Shown: piece after piece, positions 46,534 to 54,926 of the stretch | Numbering within the stretch: the stretch's first letter is position 1 | Layout of the letters: each line of letters starts with the position of its first letter | DNA from: Enterococcus silesiacus | GTDB lineage: Bacteria; Bacillota; Bacilli; Lactobacillales; Enterococcaceae | Direction: 5' to 3' | Assembly: GCA_001465115.1 (NCBI GenBank) | Contig: CP013614.1 | Span: 1,984,001 to 2,048,000, forward strand | Length of the DNA: 64,000 nucleotides | Notes under the pieces: model-generated | The model's input: only the letters and a program-made list of their open reading frames with translations | The model's database searches: none | Told to the model about the DNA's origin: nothing | Position numbers and translations under genes: made by a program

Positions 46534-48006
46534 TCATCTTTTATTATGCAACGCTCGAATTTTCATTCTGATTTGATTGATATCATAAGTTGAGCCCAGT
46601 TCTGATAACACATAAACCTCTTTTACAGAACGATAAACATTCGGCTTCATAACATTTGTGATCATCAAATCATACTTTTTTTTAGAATCAAACGGTTCGA
46701 TCTTTAAGCCATTTAAATTTTTCAAACTCAAAACTAACACCTGAGTCATCACCTCTTTGTATAAGTGATCCATCTTTAAATCAATGCCAATACGTGTCTC
46801 ACCAACGATTTCAAAATCAATAATTGCCAGTACACTAAGATATTTCACCAATGACCATTCATGCAAGCTATTGCCTTGTTCATAGTACTCATCAAAGCAT
46901 TCTAAACTTTTATCCAACAGAACACGAGAAAAATCAGCCAACTGATGACCGGAAAGGTTCTGTTCCTTTTGCCAAATATTCTCACGATCAAACAATTCTA
47001 ACTCACCTTTGAAAAAATACAGCCGACTATGAATTTGGGAAAAATAATAGAAGATCTTTTTCTCCAGCTCCGGGAAAAATTTTTGCGGACGATAATATAA
47101 AATCACATGCTCCAGAACGAACGTATCGGCTAAGGATGTCGGTGTGCGCCTGCCTCGAATCAAACTATAATCAGCAAAATCTGACTCAGCTAAAACGGAC
47201 ATACTTGTTAAAAAAATAAAGTGCAGCAAACTCTCTTCTTCATCGATTTCAATCGGATAACGGCTAAAAAAACGCAAAACAAAAGAGCGTAATGTTTTAA
47301 AAAAAGGATCTTGTTCGTATACCTGACTTTTACTGTATAATTCTTTAAATTGTTTCGGTTGCACTACGATTCTTTTTTTACTAATCGTCAGCCATAAACT
47401 AATCTTCAATTTTCCATGTTCCTCAAAAGAAAGAGACAATGCTTTTTCTAGCGCTTCAATGATTCGAGAATTTTGAACGGTCAGTGTTTTTCCCCGATGT
47501 ACTTCATAAGGCGTCAAAAACCAATAAATTTGAAAATAAAAATAACGAATTTGTAATTCTTCACCTTTTAGTTGCCCATTGCGAATTTTAAGATCAAACT
47601 CTTTCAATAGCAAATTCAACTCTTTGATTTTTCGAAATAACGACGACTCACTGATCATAAATTTGGTTGTCAGCTGAGCAATCGTAAATTCCCGATAATG
47701 AAATAAATAATCAATCAACTGAAACTTGATCGATGCTCTTACATAATCATCTACAACTTTACTAACCGAAAATTGATCGGACATATGGATTGCTACCCAT
47801 TGTCCATCATAAAACAGCGAACAGTCTTGCTCATACGGTTTCAAGTAATAACCTAACTCCTTTAAATCACTTTCAAAAGAAGCTTTTGATACCCCTAAAT
47901 AGTCCAATAACTCAACATCCTTGATCCGACCGCCAGCTAAAATCACCTTTTTCAAAATGCCAACTTCTCTAGCTTCCTTTCTATCTAATAACGCTTCAAT
48001 TTTCAT
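46534..48006 (-). CDS. Second Mga-like transcriptional regulator
   Basis: This 490-aa protein has an N-terminal HTH (LLDYLGVSKASFESDLKEL near 40), a second HTH (TIAQLTTKFMISESSLFRKI near 105), a PRD-like helical core, and a EIIB-like C-terminus (KYDLMITNV). It belongs to the Mga/AtxA/PRD group. ATG 48006 follows GGAGTGAAACAG. The start overlaps the end of the flavoprotein gene by 11 bp, so the two are translationally coupled and probably functionally linked. Confidence 0.83.
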   Translation of the reverse strand: MKIEALLDRKEAREVGILKKVILAGGRIKDVELLDYLGVSKASFESDLKELGYYLKPYEQDCSLFYDGQWVAIHMSDQFSVSKVVDDYVRASIKFQLIDYLFHYREFTIAQLTTKFMISESSLFRKIKELNLLLKEFDLKIRNGQLKGEELQIRYFYFQIYWFLTPYEVHRGKTLTVQNSRIIEALEKALSLSFEEHGKLKISLWLTISKKRIVVQPKQFKELYSKSQVYEQDPFFKTLRSFVLRFFSRYPIEIDEEESLLHFIFLTSMSVLAESDFADYSLIRGRRTPTSLADTFVLEHVILYYRPQKFFPELEKKIFYYFSQIHSRLYFFKGELELFDRENIWQKEQNLSGHQLADFSRVLLDKSLECFDEYYEQGNSLHEWSLVKYLSVLAIIDFEIVGETRIGIDLKMDHLYKEVMTQVLVLSLKNLNGLKIEPFDSKKKYDLMITNVMKPNVYRSVKEVYVLSELGSTYDINQIRMKIRALHNKR

Positions 48007-49330
48007 CTGTTTCACTCCACAAACCTTCAAAACCTAACTGGTTCGTGATATCGATCACGTTGGAATAATATGGATGATATAAAAAATCTTTCTGATAAAA
48101 CGTTTCTAGCGTTTGCCCCATTTGAATCCCAAGTGCTAATGTGTTGATTTTTTCCAGGATATCCGCTTTTGAGACTAATTGTGCCCCTAAAAGTTTATGG
48201 CTCTCTTTTTCAAAAATAATTTTACCAAAAATTGTTTCGCTTCCAGAAAATAAGGAACTTTTTTGCTGAACATGAGCAATGGAAATTGATTGTTCATAAA
48301 ATGCTCCCTCGGCTTCCGTCAGTCCTGTGCTTGCCACATAATGATCAACAAGTTTCGTACCAATCGTACGTATTGAACCCACAAATGGGGTGGTGAGTTC
48401 AATAAGATTTTGAGCCACAACCAATCCTGTTCTGACCGCGTTATTCACCAAAGGGATATAAAACGATTCCTCAGATAAACTATAAGGCACTTGAATGCAA
48501 TCACCTATCGCAAAAATATCCGCTTGAGACGTTTGCAAATAATCATTCACAAAAATGGTTTGATCGGTGTGCCGTTTAATATGTTCGTCTAAATAGCGTA
48601 AATCTGGCCGCACATTCATTGCAAAAATCGCACTATCACAGAATAATTCAGACTTCTTTGTTTTAATCAAAAGACCTTCATCAATATCGATGACTTTTTC
48701 CACGGTTTCATCAAAATGAAAGACAACACCTCGAGCACTCATCTCTGCTTGTACAGGCTGGATCATCTCCTCATCAAAATACTTGAATAATAAATAATCC
48801 ATGCGTTCAAAAAGATGCACTTCTTTGCCTTTTTTCAGCAATGTGTCAGCGGCTTCTCCACCAATTTGACCACCACCGATCAAGGCGACTTTGTCACTGT
48901 TTTCCAATTGTTCGATTGCTTGCCGTACACCTGGTAAAAACTTATATTTTAAAACCTTCTCCGAATCACTACCGATAATTTGCTGAGACCATTGACTAGA
49001 ACCTGTCGCTAAAATCAATTTATCAAACGACATAAAAAAATCAGACCCGTCTTTTTCGTATTTAATGATATGCTGTTTTGAATCCATACTCACGACTTTA
49101 GCATTTAGTAGTAACGAAATTTCATTGTTTACTAATTCTTGTTCTGAAATAAATTGAGCCGTTTCAATTGGATCGATCATTTCATTAAAATAAAGATTGA
49201 TGCCGCCAGGTAAATAACCGATCGTTCGCTGTTTATCGATCAATTGAATTTCAGCTTTTGGATGTTTTTTTCTGATCGCTAAAGCAGCTGATACTCCAGC
49301 AAATGAAGCCCCAATAATCACTACTTTCAT
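47996..49330 (-). CDS. NADH-oxidase-like flavoprotein lacking the redox Cys
   Basis: This 444-aa two-dinucleotide-binding flavoprotein is of the Nox/Npr/CoA-disulfide-reductase family. It has VVIIGASFAGVSAALAIRK (FAD), VALIGGGQIGGEAADTLL (NADH) and IFAIGDCIQVP, and a dimerisation domain. The segment that holds the catalytic Cys in family enzymes (SFLSCGxxLY) reads GYLPGGINLYF, with Gly in place of Cys. It can bind FAD and NADH but should not do Cys-sulfenate chemistry. ATG 49330 follows GGAAGG. It is the upstream partner of the Mga-like regulator. Confidence 0.85.
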   Translation of the reverse strand: MKVVIIGASFAGVSAALAIRKKHPKAEIQLIDKQRTIGYLPGGINLYFNEMIDPIETAQFISEQELVNNEISLLLNAKVVSMDSKQHIIKYEKDGSDFFMSFDKLILATGSSQWSQQIIGSDSEKVLKYKFLPGVRQAIEQLENSDKVALIGGGQIGGEAADTLLKKGKEVHLFERMDYLLFKYFDEEMIQPVQAEMSARGVVFHFDETVEKVIDIDEGLLIKTKKSELFCDSAIFAMNVRPDLRYLDEHIKRHTDQTIFVNDYLQTSQADIFAIGDCIQVPYSLSEESFYIPLVNNAVRTGLVVAQNLIELTTPFVGSIRTIGTKLVDHYVASTGLTEAEGAFYEQSISIAHVQQKSSLFSGSETIFGKIIFEKESHKLLGAQLVSKADILEKINTLALGIQMGQTLETFYQKDFLYHPYYSNVIDITNQLGFEGLWSETDEN

Positions 49331-49437
49331 AGTAAAAACCTTCCTTCTAACAAAGTAAACCGTTTTCTTAAAGAATAGCATACACATGCTCTTATCGCAT
49401 AGAAATAAGCTGATTTGTTTACCTGTCTACAAAAAAA

Positions 49438-49475
49438 TGATCTACCTACTCAGTATAAAATGAGTAAGCAGATCA
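49438..49475 (-). terminator. Terminator of the LCP gene
   Basis: TGATCTACCTACTCA (49438-49452) pairs with TGAGTAAGCAGATCA (49461-49475) with one or two mismatches. On the minus strand seven T follow. Confidence 0.85.
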
Positions 49476-49486
49476 TCAGTCTACTA

Positions 49487-50401
49487 TTAATTATCTTTCA
49501 TAAAATCCTGAATTGCTTCAGCATTCTGTTGTTCATCAAGTTCGATGACACTTCCAGATTCTGTGTAATCATTAAAGTTCCATGATCCTTCTACCGGAAC
49601 AGATAACGATTTTAATGGCTTCACGTTTCCAGAAAGGAAATCTTTCGCCAAATCAATCAATAAACTGGTTGGCACATTTGTATCGATTTTTCCAACCATT
49701 TTCCCTGCAACCTGAGGCAATTCCCAGACTGGAATCAAATCTTTAGACTGCTCAACTAAAGCATCCATTACTTGCTGTTGCCGTCTGATTCGACCAAAAT
49801 CGCCTTCTTCATCCATTCTAAAACGAGCATACTGCAATAGGCTGTTACCATGCAAAGTTTGTTTTCCTTTTAGAATATCCACACCATCTAAGTTGATATC
49901 TTTTTCGGAATCGATCGTGACCCCTTTGGGATAAAGTTCATCGATAATATCACTGAACTCTTTAAAATCCATCACGACATAATAATTGATTGGTAAATCA
50001 AAATTCGTTTTCAGTACATCTTTAGTCATTTGTGCGCCGCCATATGCGTAGGCTGCGTTTATTTTATCTAGTCCGCCATCAGGAAATGTGACATAACTGT
50101 CTCTCATAATCGAAATCAATTTAGGCTGTTTGGTTTTCCCATCATAGTGCGCAACCATTAACGTATCTGAACGCCCTTGATCTTCATCATCATCTCTAGA
50201 GTCATTCCCTACAACCATGACCGTCAATTCTTTATCACTCGTTTGTTCATCACCAGTAAAGTTTTGATTCTTATTAGGAAGTTTTGATTCACTCTCTTCT
50301 TTGGCCGTTTGAAATGAAATAGCCGCATAACAGCCAACACTCACAGCCACCAGGAGAATCGTTAACAAGGTAATAATCATTATTTTTACAGATTTTTTCA
50401 T
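49487..50401 (-). CDS. LytR-CpsA-Psr (LCP) family cell-wall glycopolymer ligase
   Basis: LCP enzymes transfer teichoic acid or polysaccharide precursors from undecaprenyl phosphate to peptidoglycan, with Mg2+. The 304-aa protein has a short cytosolic tail, one transmembrane helix (about 6-28) and the extracellular LCP domain, with VVGNDSRDDDEDQGRSDTLM, SIMRDSYVTFP, DKINAAYAYGG and RFRMDEEGDFGRIRRQQ. All conserved Arg/Asp positions appear intact. AAAGGA precedes the ATG. The transcript begins with an M-box riboswitch, an unusual controller for this family. Confidence 0.93.
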   Translation of the reverse strand: MKKSVKIMIITLLTILLVAVSVGCYAAISFQTAKEESESKLPNKNQNFTGDEQTSDKELTVMVVGNDSRDDDEDQGRSDTLMVAHYDGKTKQPKLISIMRDSYVTFPDGGLDKINAAYAYGGAQMTKDVLKTNFDLPINYYVVMDFKEFSDIIDELYPKGVTIDSEKDINLDGVDILKGKQTLHGNSLLQYARFRMDEEGDFGRIRRQQQVMDALVEQSKDLIPVWELPQVAGKMVGKIDTNVPTSLLIDLAKDFLSGNVKPLKSLSVPVEGSWNFNDYTESGSVIELDEQQNAEAIQDFMKDN

Positions 50402-50480
50402 TATTTATTCCTTTCTACACATAAAAGTTGGGTAGGTTACTCTAGCCCTTGAAACTAGGTAATTTCAAGGTTTCCTTGGA

Positions 50481-50522
50481 TAAAAGAAAAATCCCTCACC
50501 AAGAACACTCAGCGAAGGGATT
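50481..50522 (-). terminator. Leader terminator between M-box and LCP gene
   Basis: On the minus strand AATCCCT (50522-50516) pairs with AGGGATT (50495-50489) around a 20-nt loop, followed by TTTCTTTT. A second hairpin (CCTTGAAAT/TTTCAAGG) follows. It is well placed to be the expression platform of the riboswitch, stopping transcription when Mg2+ is bound. Confidence 0.7.
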
Positions 50523-50574
50523 AGATTACAGGGTTAAATTTATGACATCTGCCATTTATTTTCAACTTACCTTG

Positions 50575-50735
50575 ATCTTCTCTTCGTTGAGTTTTAGCAC
50601 TATATAACGTAAAAAGCATTGCCTTTAGCTACTTTGAAAAACGCCTTAATTCGACGAATTTTGTCCTACCCGTACCTGTCTTTCGACATTTCTGAGCAGT
50701 AGCCTATGTTTATATAGGAGCCTCACCTAACAAGT
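50575..50735 (-). ncRNA. M-box (ykoK) magnesium riboswitch
   Basis: The minus strand contains the M-box hallmarks in order: TTAGGTGAGGCTCCTATAT, ACTGCTCAGAAATGTCGAAA, GACAGGTACGGGTAGGACA, ATTCGTCGA..AAGGCG, and GTGCTAAAACTCAACGAAG. These align block by block with the Bacillus mgtE M-box that I know. M-box RNA compacts on Mg2+ and turns genes off. Its own promoter lies 20-45 bp upstream and a terminator lies downstream; the next gene is the LCP ligase. Confidence 0.9.
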
Positions 50736-50751
50736 ATTTAATTCATTTTAA

Positions 50752-50780
50752 ACTATAAGCGTATCGAATCACAAAGTCAA
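50752..50780 (-). promoter_or_regulatory. Promoter of the M-box/LCP transcript
   Basis: TTGACT (50780-50775) and TATAGT (50757-50752) are separated by 17 bp, close to the housekeeping consensus. Transcription would start near 50745, just before the first M-box helix. Confidence 0.8.
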
Positions 50781-51006
50781 ATTAAATTTTATCGAAACGA
50801 TTCGCTTGACCAACTATGTTATTAAACAAAAATGACGCTACATTTAGCACTGCTGTGGCTACTTCAAACAATAACAAGACTTTTAACCTAAACAAATCTT
50901 TATACTTTCTTAAAACATCTATTTTAGATCAATTATCATGTTTAGATAGACATTCACCGCATTATCTGTTTCAATGTTTAAAAGACAAAGCACTTGGAGG
51001 TCACCC

Positions 51007-51504
51007 ATGGAAAATTTTTTAGAAAAACAACAGGAATTTTTTTTCAATTTTTTGACTGATAGTATTGATAACTTTCTATTGGAGCAAACGGATGAAACAT
51101 TTTATGCCTTTGCATTAGACTGTAATATTCATGAAGAAGGAGAAATAAACCTTTGTATCAACTCGGTCGATCTTTGGCAAGAAACAACGAATTATTATAC
51201 AAATAAAGGCTCTAATGAATCCCAACTAAACGACATGAAATATAACGCTCGTGACTGGGATGAAGATCAACGGATCGCTTCACTTCATTTATTTGATGAT
51301 TGGGTGGAAGACGATCAAGATATTGAGACTGTTCTTGAATGGCTTTGCCAACAAATCGTCCTCTTAACTGATAGCGAAACGTTTGAACGAATCAAGAAAA
51401 CAGAAGACTTCAAGTTATTTGTTTACGATCATAACGAAAACAGCTCTGACTCACAAGAACGGTTTGAAAAGCTATCTACATCAGACTATTTTCAAGTAGA
51501 CTAA
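51007..51504 (+). CDS. DUF4303-like acidic protein
   Basis: This 165-aa protein is acidic and likely cytosolic. DETFYAFALDCNIHEEGEINL resembles the start of the DUF4303 fold, seen in small enterococcal and bacillar proteins often near toxin-immunity genes, though no toxin is adjacent. I am not sure of the family. ATG 51007 follows GGAGG by 6 nt. The 50781-51006 stretch upstream shows no other gene. Confidence 0.6.
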   Translation: MENFLEKQQEFFFNFLTDSIDNFLLEQTDETFYAFALDCNIHEEGEINLCINSVDLWQETTNYYTNKGSNESQLNDMKYNARDWDEDQRIASLHLFDDWVEDDQDIETVLEWLCQQIVLLTDSETFERIKKTEDFKLFVYDHNENSSDSQERFEKLSTSDYFQVD

Positions 51505-51570
51505 CCATAAAAATAAATTTTATGAGTTTTTCCCTCCTATTAACTGGCAGTTTTGTTTATAAAAAGCAGT

Positions 51571-51606
51571 GGCTGTGAAACAAAAATTCACTTTTGTTTC
51601 ACAGCC
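51571..51606. terminator. Terminator between the DUF4303-like and hypothetical genes
   Basis: A 15-bp perfect stem, GGCTGTGAAACAAAA / TTTTGTTTCACAGCC, has a 6-base loop. On the minus strand a T-run follows after five bases (CTGCTTTTTATAAA), so it mainly serves the minus-strand gene. Confidence 0.75.
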
Positions 51607-51632
51607 TAAACTTAACCTGTTCTTTTGATCTT

Positions 51633-52025
51633 CTAAAAACTAAAAGCTAATTCTTCAATCTTAAAAAGAGTCACTAGAAGTTCATTGACTTTTTCTGCTA
51701 ATTTATTTTCATCGATAATCTGATCTTTTGTTTCTATTTTTGCTGTATCATTTGAATAGGTCAGAAAATCATATTCTTCTTTAAGTGTCACTTGGTAATT
51801 TTCTTTTTTGTATAGTGTATAGTCATCAATAACATCCATCTCATATTCTCGTTTATAGCCATTTTTTAAAACAATCGCTGTTATCAAAGAATTGACAGTC
51901 AATGTTTCTAACGGAATCATTTGATCCTCGATCATCAACATATAATTTTCATCCTCAATAATTCCACAAGCATTACAGCCTCCATCTAATAAATTAACTG
52001 TTTTAGTAATTGTCGCTTTTTTCAT
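51633..52025 (-). CDS. Hypothetical protein with N-terminal CxxC
   Basis: This 130-aa protein is not recognised. It starts MKKATITKTVNLLDGGCNACG, giving a CNAC pair, and the rest is acidic with alternating beta-type segments and a helical end (LAEKVNELLVTLFKIEEL). It has no signal peptide. An AAAGGA site precedes the ATG. It stands alone between a terminator and the promoter region of the YusW-like gene. Confidence 0.6.
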   Translation of the reverse strand: MKKATITKTVNLLDGGCNACGIIEDENYMLMIEDQMIPLETLTVNSLITAIVLKNGYKREYEMDVIDDYTLYKKENYQVTLKEEYDFLTYSNDTAKIETKDQIIDENKLAEKVNELLVTLFKIEELAFSF

Positions 52026-52249
52026 TAGTACAGATCCTTTCTGATACTTTCATCATGTCTCATCCCATTATATCAAAAATCAGACTTCATAAAAAATATA
52101 TTTTCTTTAGATAAATGCTTCCAATTATTAATATATTTTAAACATTATGAGAAATCACTCATATATATTTACTTTATATTTAGTTTGGATAATAATATAA
52201 GTAAGCTACTATTTATAAAACAGTAGTAAAAAAGAGGAGGTATTTTTTT

Positions 52250-53086
52250 ATGAAACTTTTTAAAGGTATGATGGTTGCAGGTTTAGCAATCAGTTTATGT
52301 TCCGCTAGTTTGGCAGTGGTGTCAAGCCCAGCAGACGCAGCAACGGTGGTAGAATCAAATTACAATAAGACAATCACTTTATTTAATAAAGCAGATATCT
52401 TAGAGTACACTGGTTTATCATTAACTAGTTCAAATGTATCATCAGTTTACAATGAATTAGTTAAAGCAAGCACATGGGAAGCAGCTGGTTATAGTTCATC
52501 AGAAGCAGCTGTGATTGCAAGAGATTTCGGTAGAAACTACTACAAATCAGTAAACTTGTTACAAAAAATGACGTATCAAAAAGATTTACACCTTAAAGTT
52601 ATCTTAATTACAAAAGGATATGTAAAAGCAGAATTTGGTTTACAATCTTACTATGTACCAGAAACTGAAACACCTGAAATTGACGTTCCTGAAGTTGATG
52701 TACCAGAAGTTGAGGTGCCTGAAACTGAAACACCAGAAGTTGACGTTCCTGAAATTGAGGTTCCAGCTGAGAAATCTGATTTGAAAAAATTAGAAATCCA
52801 AGTAACATATACGACTGGTCAACAAATCCAATTACAATATCAAGTAAATTCTAATGGTACTGTTAAAGCACAATACCAAGACAAATCAAACAAAGTTCAA
52901 TTACAAGGTAGTGCTGCTGAAACAAAAATTGAAGGCATCATCGCTGGCTTAGATTTAAAAAATGGTAGCGAAAAAACAATCACTTCACACATTTTAAACA
53001 AATTAGGCCGTGGTGCAAGCTACAAACAATTCCAATACCAAGGTCAATTTAACGATAATACACAAGTTAAATTCAAACTAAAATAA
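52250..53086 (+). CDS. Secreted protein with Pro/Glu repeats and YusW-like C-terminal domain
   Basis: This 278-aa exported protein has a signal peptide (about 1-31, ending SPADAAT). A helical domain of unknown type covers about 36-135, then comes a linker of VP(E/D) repeats (about 143-182; units such as VPEVDVPEVEVPETE). The C-terminal domain (about 187-278) has KKLEIQVTYTTGQQIQLQYQ and resembles YusW-like proteins. No LPXTG motif or membrane anchor is seen. AGAGGAGG is upstream. It lies beside the WxL locus in convergent orientation. Confidence 0.7.
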   Translation: MKLFKGMMVAGLAISLCSASLAVVSSPADAATVVESNYNKTITLFNKADILEYTGLSLTSSNVSSVYNELVKASTWEAAGYSSSEAAVIARDFGRNYYKSVNLLQKMTYQKDLHLKVILITKGYVKAEFGLQSYYVPETETPEIDVPEVDVPEVEVPETETPEVDVPEIEVPAEKSDLKKLEIQVTYTTGQQIQLQYQVNSNGTVKAQYQDKSNKVQLQGSAAETKIEGIIAGLDLKNGSEKTITSHILNKLGRGASYKQFQYQGQFNDNTQVKFKLK

Positions 53087-53113
53087 GCAGTAAAATCATC
53101 AATCATCACAAAT

Positions 53114-53152
53114 ATAGCCCTCATTTTCTCTAGTCTAGAAAATGAGGGCTAT
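53114..53152. terminator. Bidirectional terminator between the YusW-like gene and the WxL locus
   Basis: A 16-bp perfect stem, ATAGCCCTCATTTTCT / AGAAAATGAGGGCTAT, ends in TGTTTGTT on the plus side. It serves the two convergent units. Confidence 0.88.
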
Positions 53153-53164
53153 TGTTTGTTCAAT

Positions 53165-54205
53165 TTATTTTCTCTTTCGCCACAAAATATACGTTTGTAT
53201 CAGCACTAGTAACGCTAATAAAATAACTATTAAAATCAACCACAAAGGAACCTTGTTTTCTACCTTAACTGCTTTATTTTCTTCATTGATAAGCTTCGCT
53301 TGCTCTCTTGTAATGTCAAACTCATTTTCAAATTCCCATCGCTTTCCATCTTGACTGATTTGGGTTTTACTAATATATTTTCCTGGTTGTAGTTGTCTTT
53401 TGATTGGTACAGGAAAATCCATTACTGAGTCTGGTGCCATTTCCAACGATTCTTTTTCTAGCTTGATTAAAGGCGTCTTCTCTCCTTTTTTTCGAATCAT
53501 AATTTTTAGCGCCATCTTCTTTGAAATAGCAGCATTCTTATTACGAATTGAATGGATCACAGAAATTTTCTTCCCTTGTTTAGACTGCGCTACCTTTACT
53601 GAATTCATTTCATACTCAGGCAAAATTGTAGTATCCGTCTCATTCAACACGACGCCGACAACATAATGAAATCGTTGCTGAATGGTCACGTCTTTATTTT
53701 TCACTTCACTTTCAGGTAAGTTTTTCGTAAAACGTAATCCACCGACAACAACGCCATCATATTTTTCTTTTGGCATCTTCAAATGAAAACGTGCAATTTT
53801 TGTTTCGTACGGCTGTATAGAAATAGTTGTTTCTAGCACTTTGACCAGAGATTCAAAAGGATATTTTAAACTTTTATCTTTAATTCCTTTTAAGGTATAG
53901 TCAATCATTCCTTCTTCCGTTGTTGTTGCATTTATTGCACTGACTGAAACTGTGATCGGTGCATCTTCTGGATTCACTAATTTGACTTGTAGCTCTTGTT
54001 CTTCTTCTGGCAACATTTTTAAATCAAAATAAGATTTATTAATATCGACTTGATTCTGTGGAATCACTGCTTGTACATAAAAACTGTTTGTTTCATTACT
54101 TTTTTCTTGCGCTAAACCAATCTGTATAGTCAATAAAAATGATAAAAAAATAAGTCCAATCGAAAATAATGTATAAGTAAGCTTTGATTTATACCAACCT
54201 TTCAT
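53165..54205 (-). CDS. WxL-locus membrane protein (DUF916/DUF3324)
   Basis: This 346-aa protein has a signal peptide, a DUF916 domain (about 35-150; YFDLKMLPEEEQELQVKLVNPEDAPITV, spread over two motifs), a DUF3324 domain (about 155-295) and a C-terminal transmembrane helix with a basic tail (VLIQTYILWRKRK). Such proteins are encoded with WxL proteins and bind peptidoglycan and WxL partners. ATG 54205 is 8 nt after AGGAG. Third gene of the locus, after a weak hairpin. Confidence 0.9.
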   Translation of the reverse strand: MKGWYKSKLTYTLFSIGLIFLSFLLTIQIGLAQEKSNETNSFYVQAVIPQNQVDINKSYFDLKMLPEEEQELQVKLVNPEDAPITVSVSAINATTTEEGMIDYTLKGIKDKSLKYPFESLVKVLETTISIQPYETKIARFHLKMPKEKYDGVVVGGLRFTKNLPESEVKNKDVTIQQRFHYVVGVVLNETDTTILPEYEMNSVKVAQSKQGKKISVIHSIRNKNAAISKKMALKIMIRKKGEKTPLIKLEKESLEMAPDSVMDFPVPIKRQLQPGKYISKTQISQDGKRWEFENEFDITREQAKLINEENKAVKVENKVPLWLILIVILLALLVLIQTYILWRKRK

Positions 54206-54233
54206 ATAAATCACTCCTTTAATTTAATCAGAA

Positions 54234-54272
54234 AAAGAGAGCAGAATTAAGTACTACTCATCCACTCTCTTT
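54234..54272 (-). terminator. Weak intra-locus terminator after the WxL gene
   Basis: AAAGAGAG (54234-54241) pairs with CTCTCTTT (54265-54272). On the minus strand the structure leads into TTTTTC. Its short stem suggests attenuation rather than full stop, giving less DUF916/DUF3324 protein than WxL protein. Confidence 0.5.
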
Positions 54273-54288
54273 AGATCACACTTTGATT

Positions 54289-54891
54289 CTATGGCGCATC
54301 CGCCAATGTCCAGTCGATCGTAGACGTATGTTTACCAAGGGTTGCCATTGCAGCTGGCACATCTAGTGTCACGCCTGTATTTTCAGCATCTGGCCAAGTA
54401 AACGTCCACGTTCCGGCTCCAGCACCAGCGGTAGCTGTTGCAAATGGGGACGCAGTTTCGGCACCACTTGTTAACTTAACGGTGTTAACAGGTGTTGGTG
54501 CGTCCGCATCACTATTTGTTCCAGCTTGTGTATTTTTAAAGTTCAAGCTAGCATTCGGTAAAGAAGCGGCAGCGGAACTATTTTTGAACCCATTTAATTT
54601 CCCGCTAAGTTTCCACCCTGCATTTGTTCCTCTAGCATCTGAAACAACAACATTGATCGCACCAGGATTTGTTGGGACGTATGAGGCATCATTCACTGAA
54701 ATCGTCTGTGATGCATAGCTGATTGTAGAAACAGCTTCTAATGTTAATGCACCTGGCGTAAAAGTGACATCTAAATCAGTTGCCTTATTAATATCAGCAG
54801 CTGAAGCAGACTGTCCTAAAAAGAATGTACCAAAAACAACCGATAATAATAAAACTTTGGAACTAGTGATAAATAACGTTGAACTCTTCAT
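54289..54891 (-). CDS. WxL-domain surface protein
   Basis: This 200-aa protein has a signal peptide (MKSSTLFITSSKVLLLSVVF, then GTFFLGQSASA) and is nearly all WxL domain. The first WxL is in AGWKLSGKLNG and the second is the C-terminal STIDWTLADAP. WxL domains attach noncovalently to peptidoglycan. ATG 54891 is 8 nt after GAGGG. It is encoded between the Ig-repeat protein and the DUF916/DUF3324 protein, the usual three-part locus. Confidence 0.93.
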   Translation of the reverse strand: MKSSTLFITSSKVLLLSVVFGTFFLGQSASAADINKATDLDVTFTPGALTLEAVSTISYASQTISVNDASYVPTNPGAINVVVSDARGTNAGWKLSGKLNGFKNSSAAASLPNASLNFKNTQAGTNSDADAPTPVNTVKLTSGAETASPFATATAGAGAGTWTFTWPDAENTGVTLDVPAAMATLGKHTSTIDWTLADAP

Positions 54892-54926
54892 TTTATACAC
54901 CCTCTCTTTATTGATAAAGCTTATAT

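Noticed and set aside
50575..50735. Cyclic-di-AMP (ydaO) or T-box leader as alternative for the leader before the LCP gene
   Set aside because: The blocks match the M-box in order and spacing; no T-box AGGGTGG-type antiterminator sequence or ydaO core is present.
50816..51022. 68-codon plus-strand frame before the DUF4303-like gene
   Set aside because: No binding site; it ends beyond the well-supported start at 51007, and composition is not protein-like.
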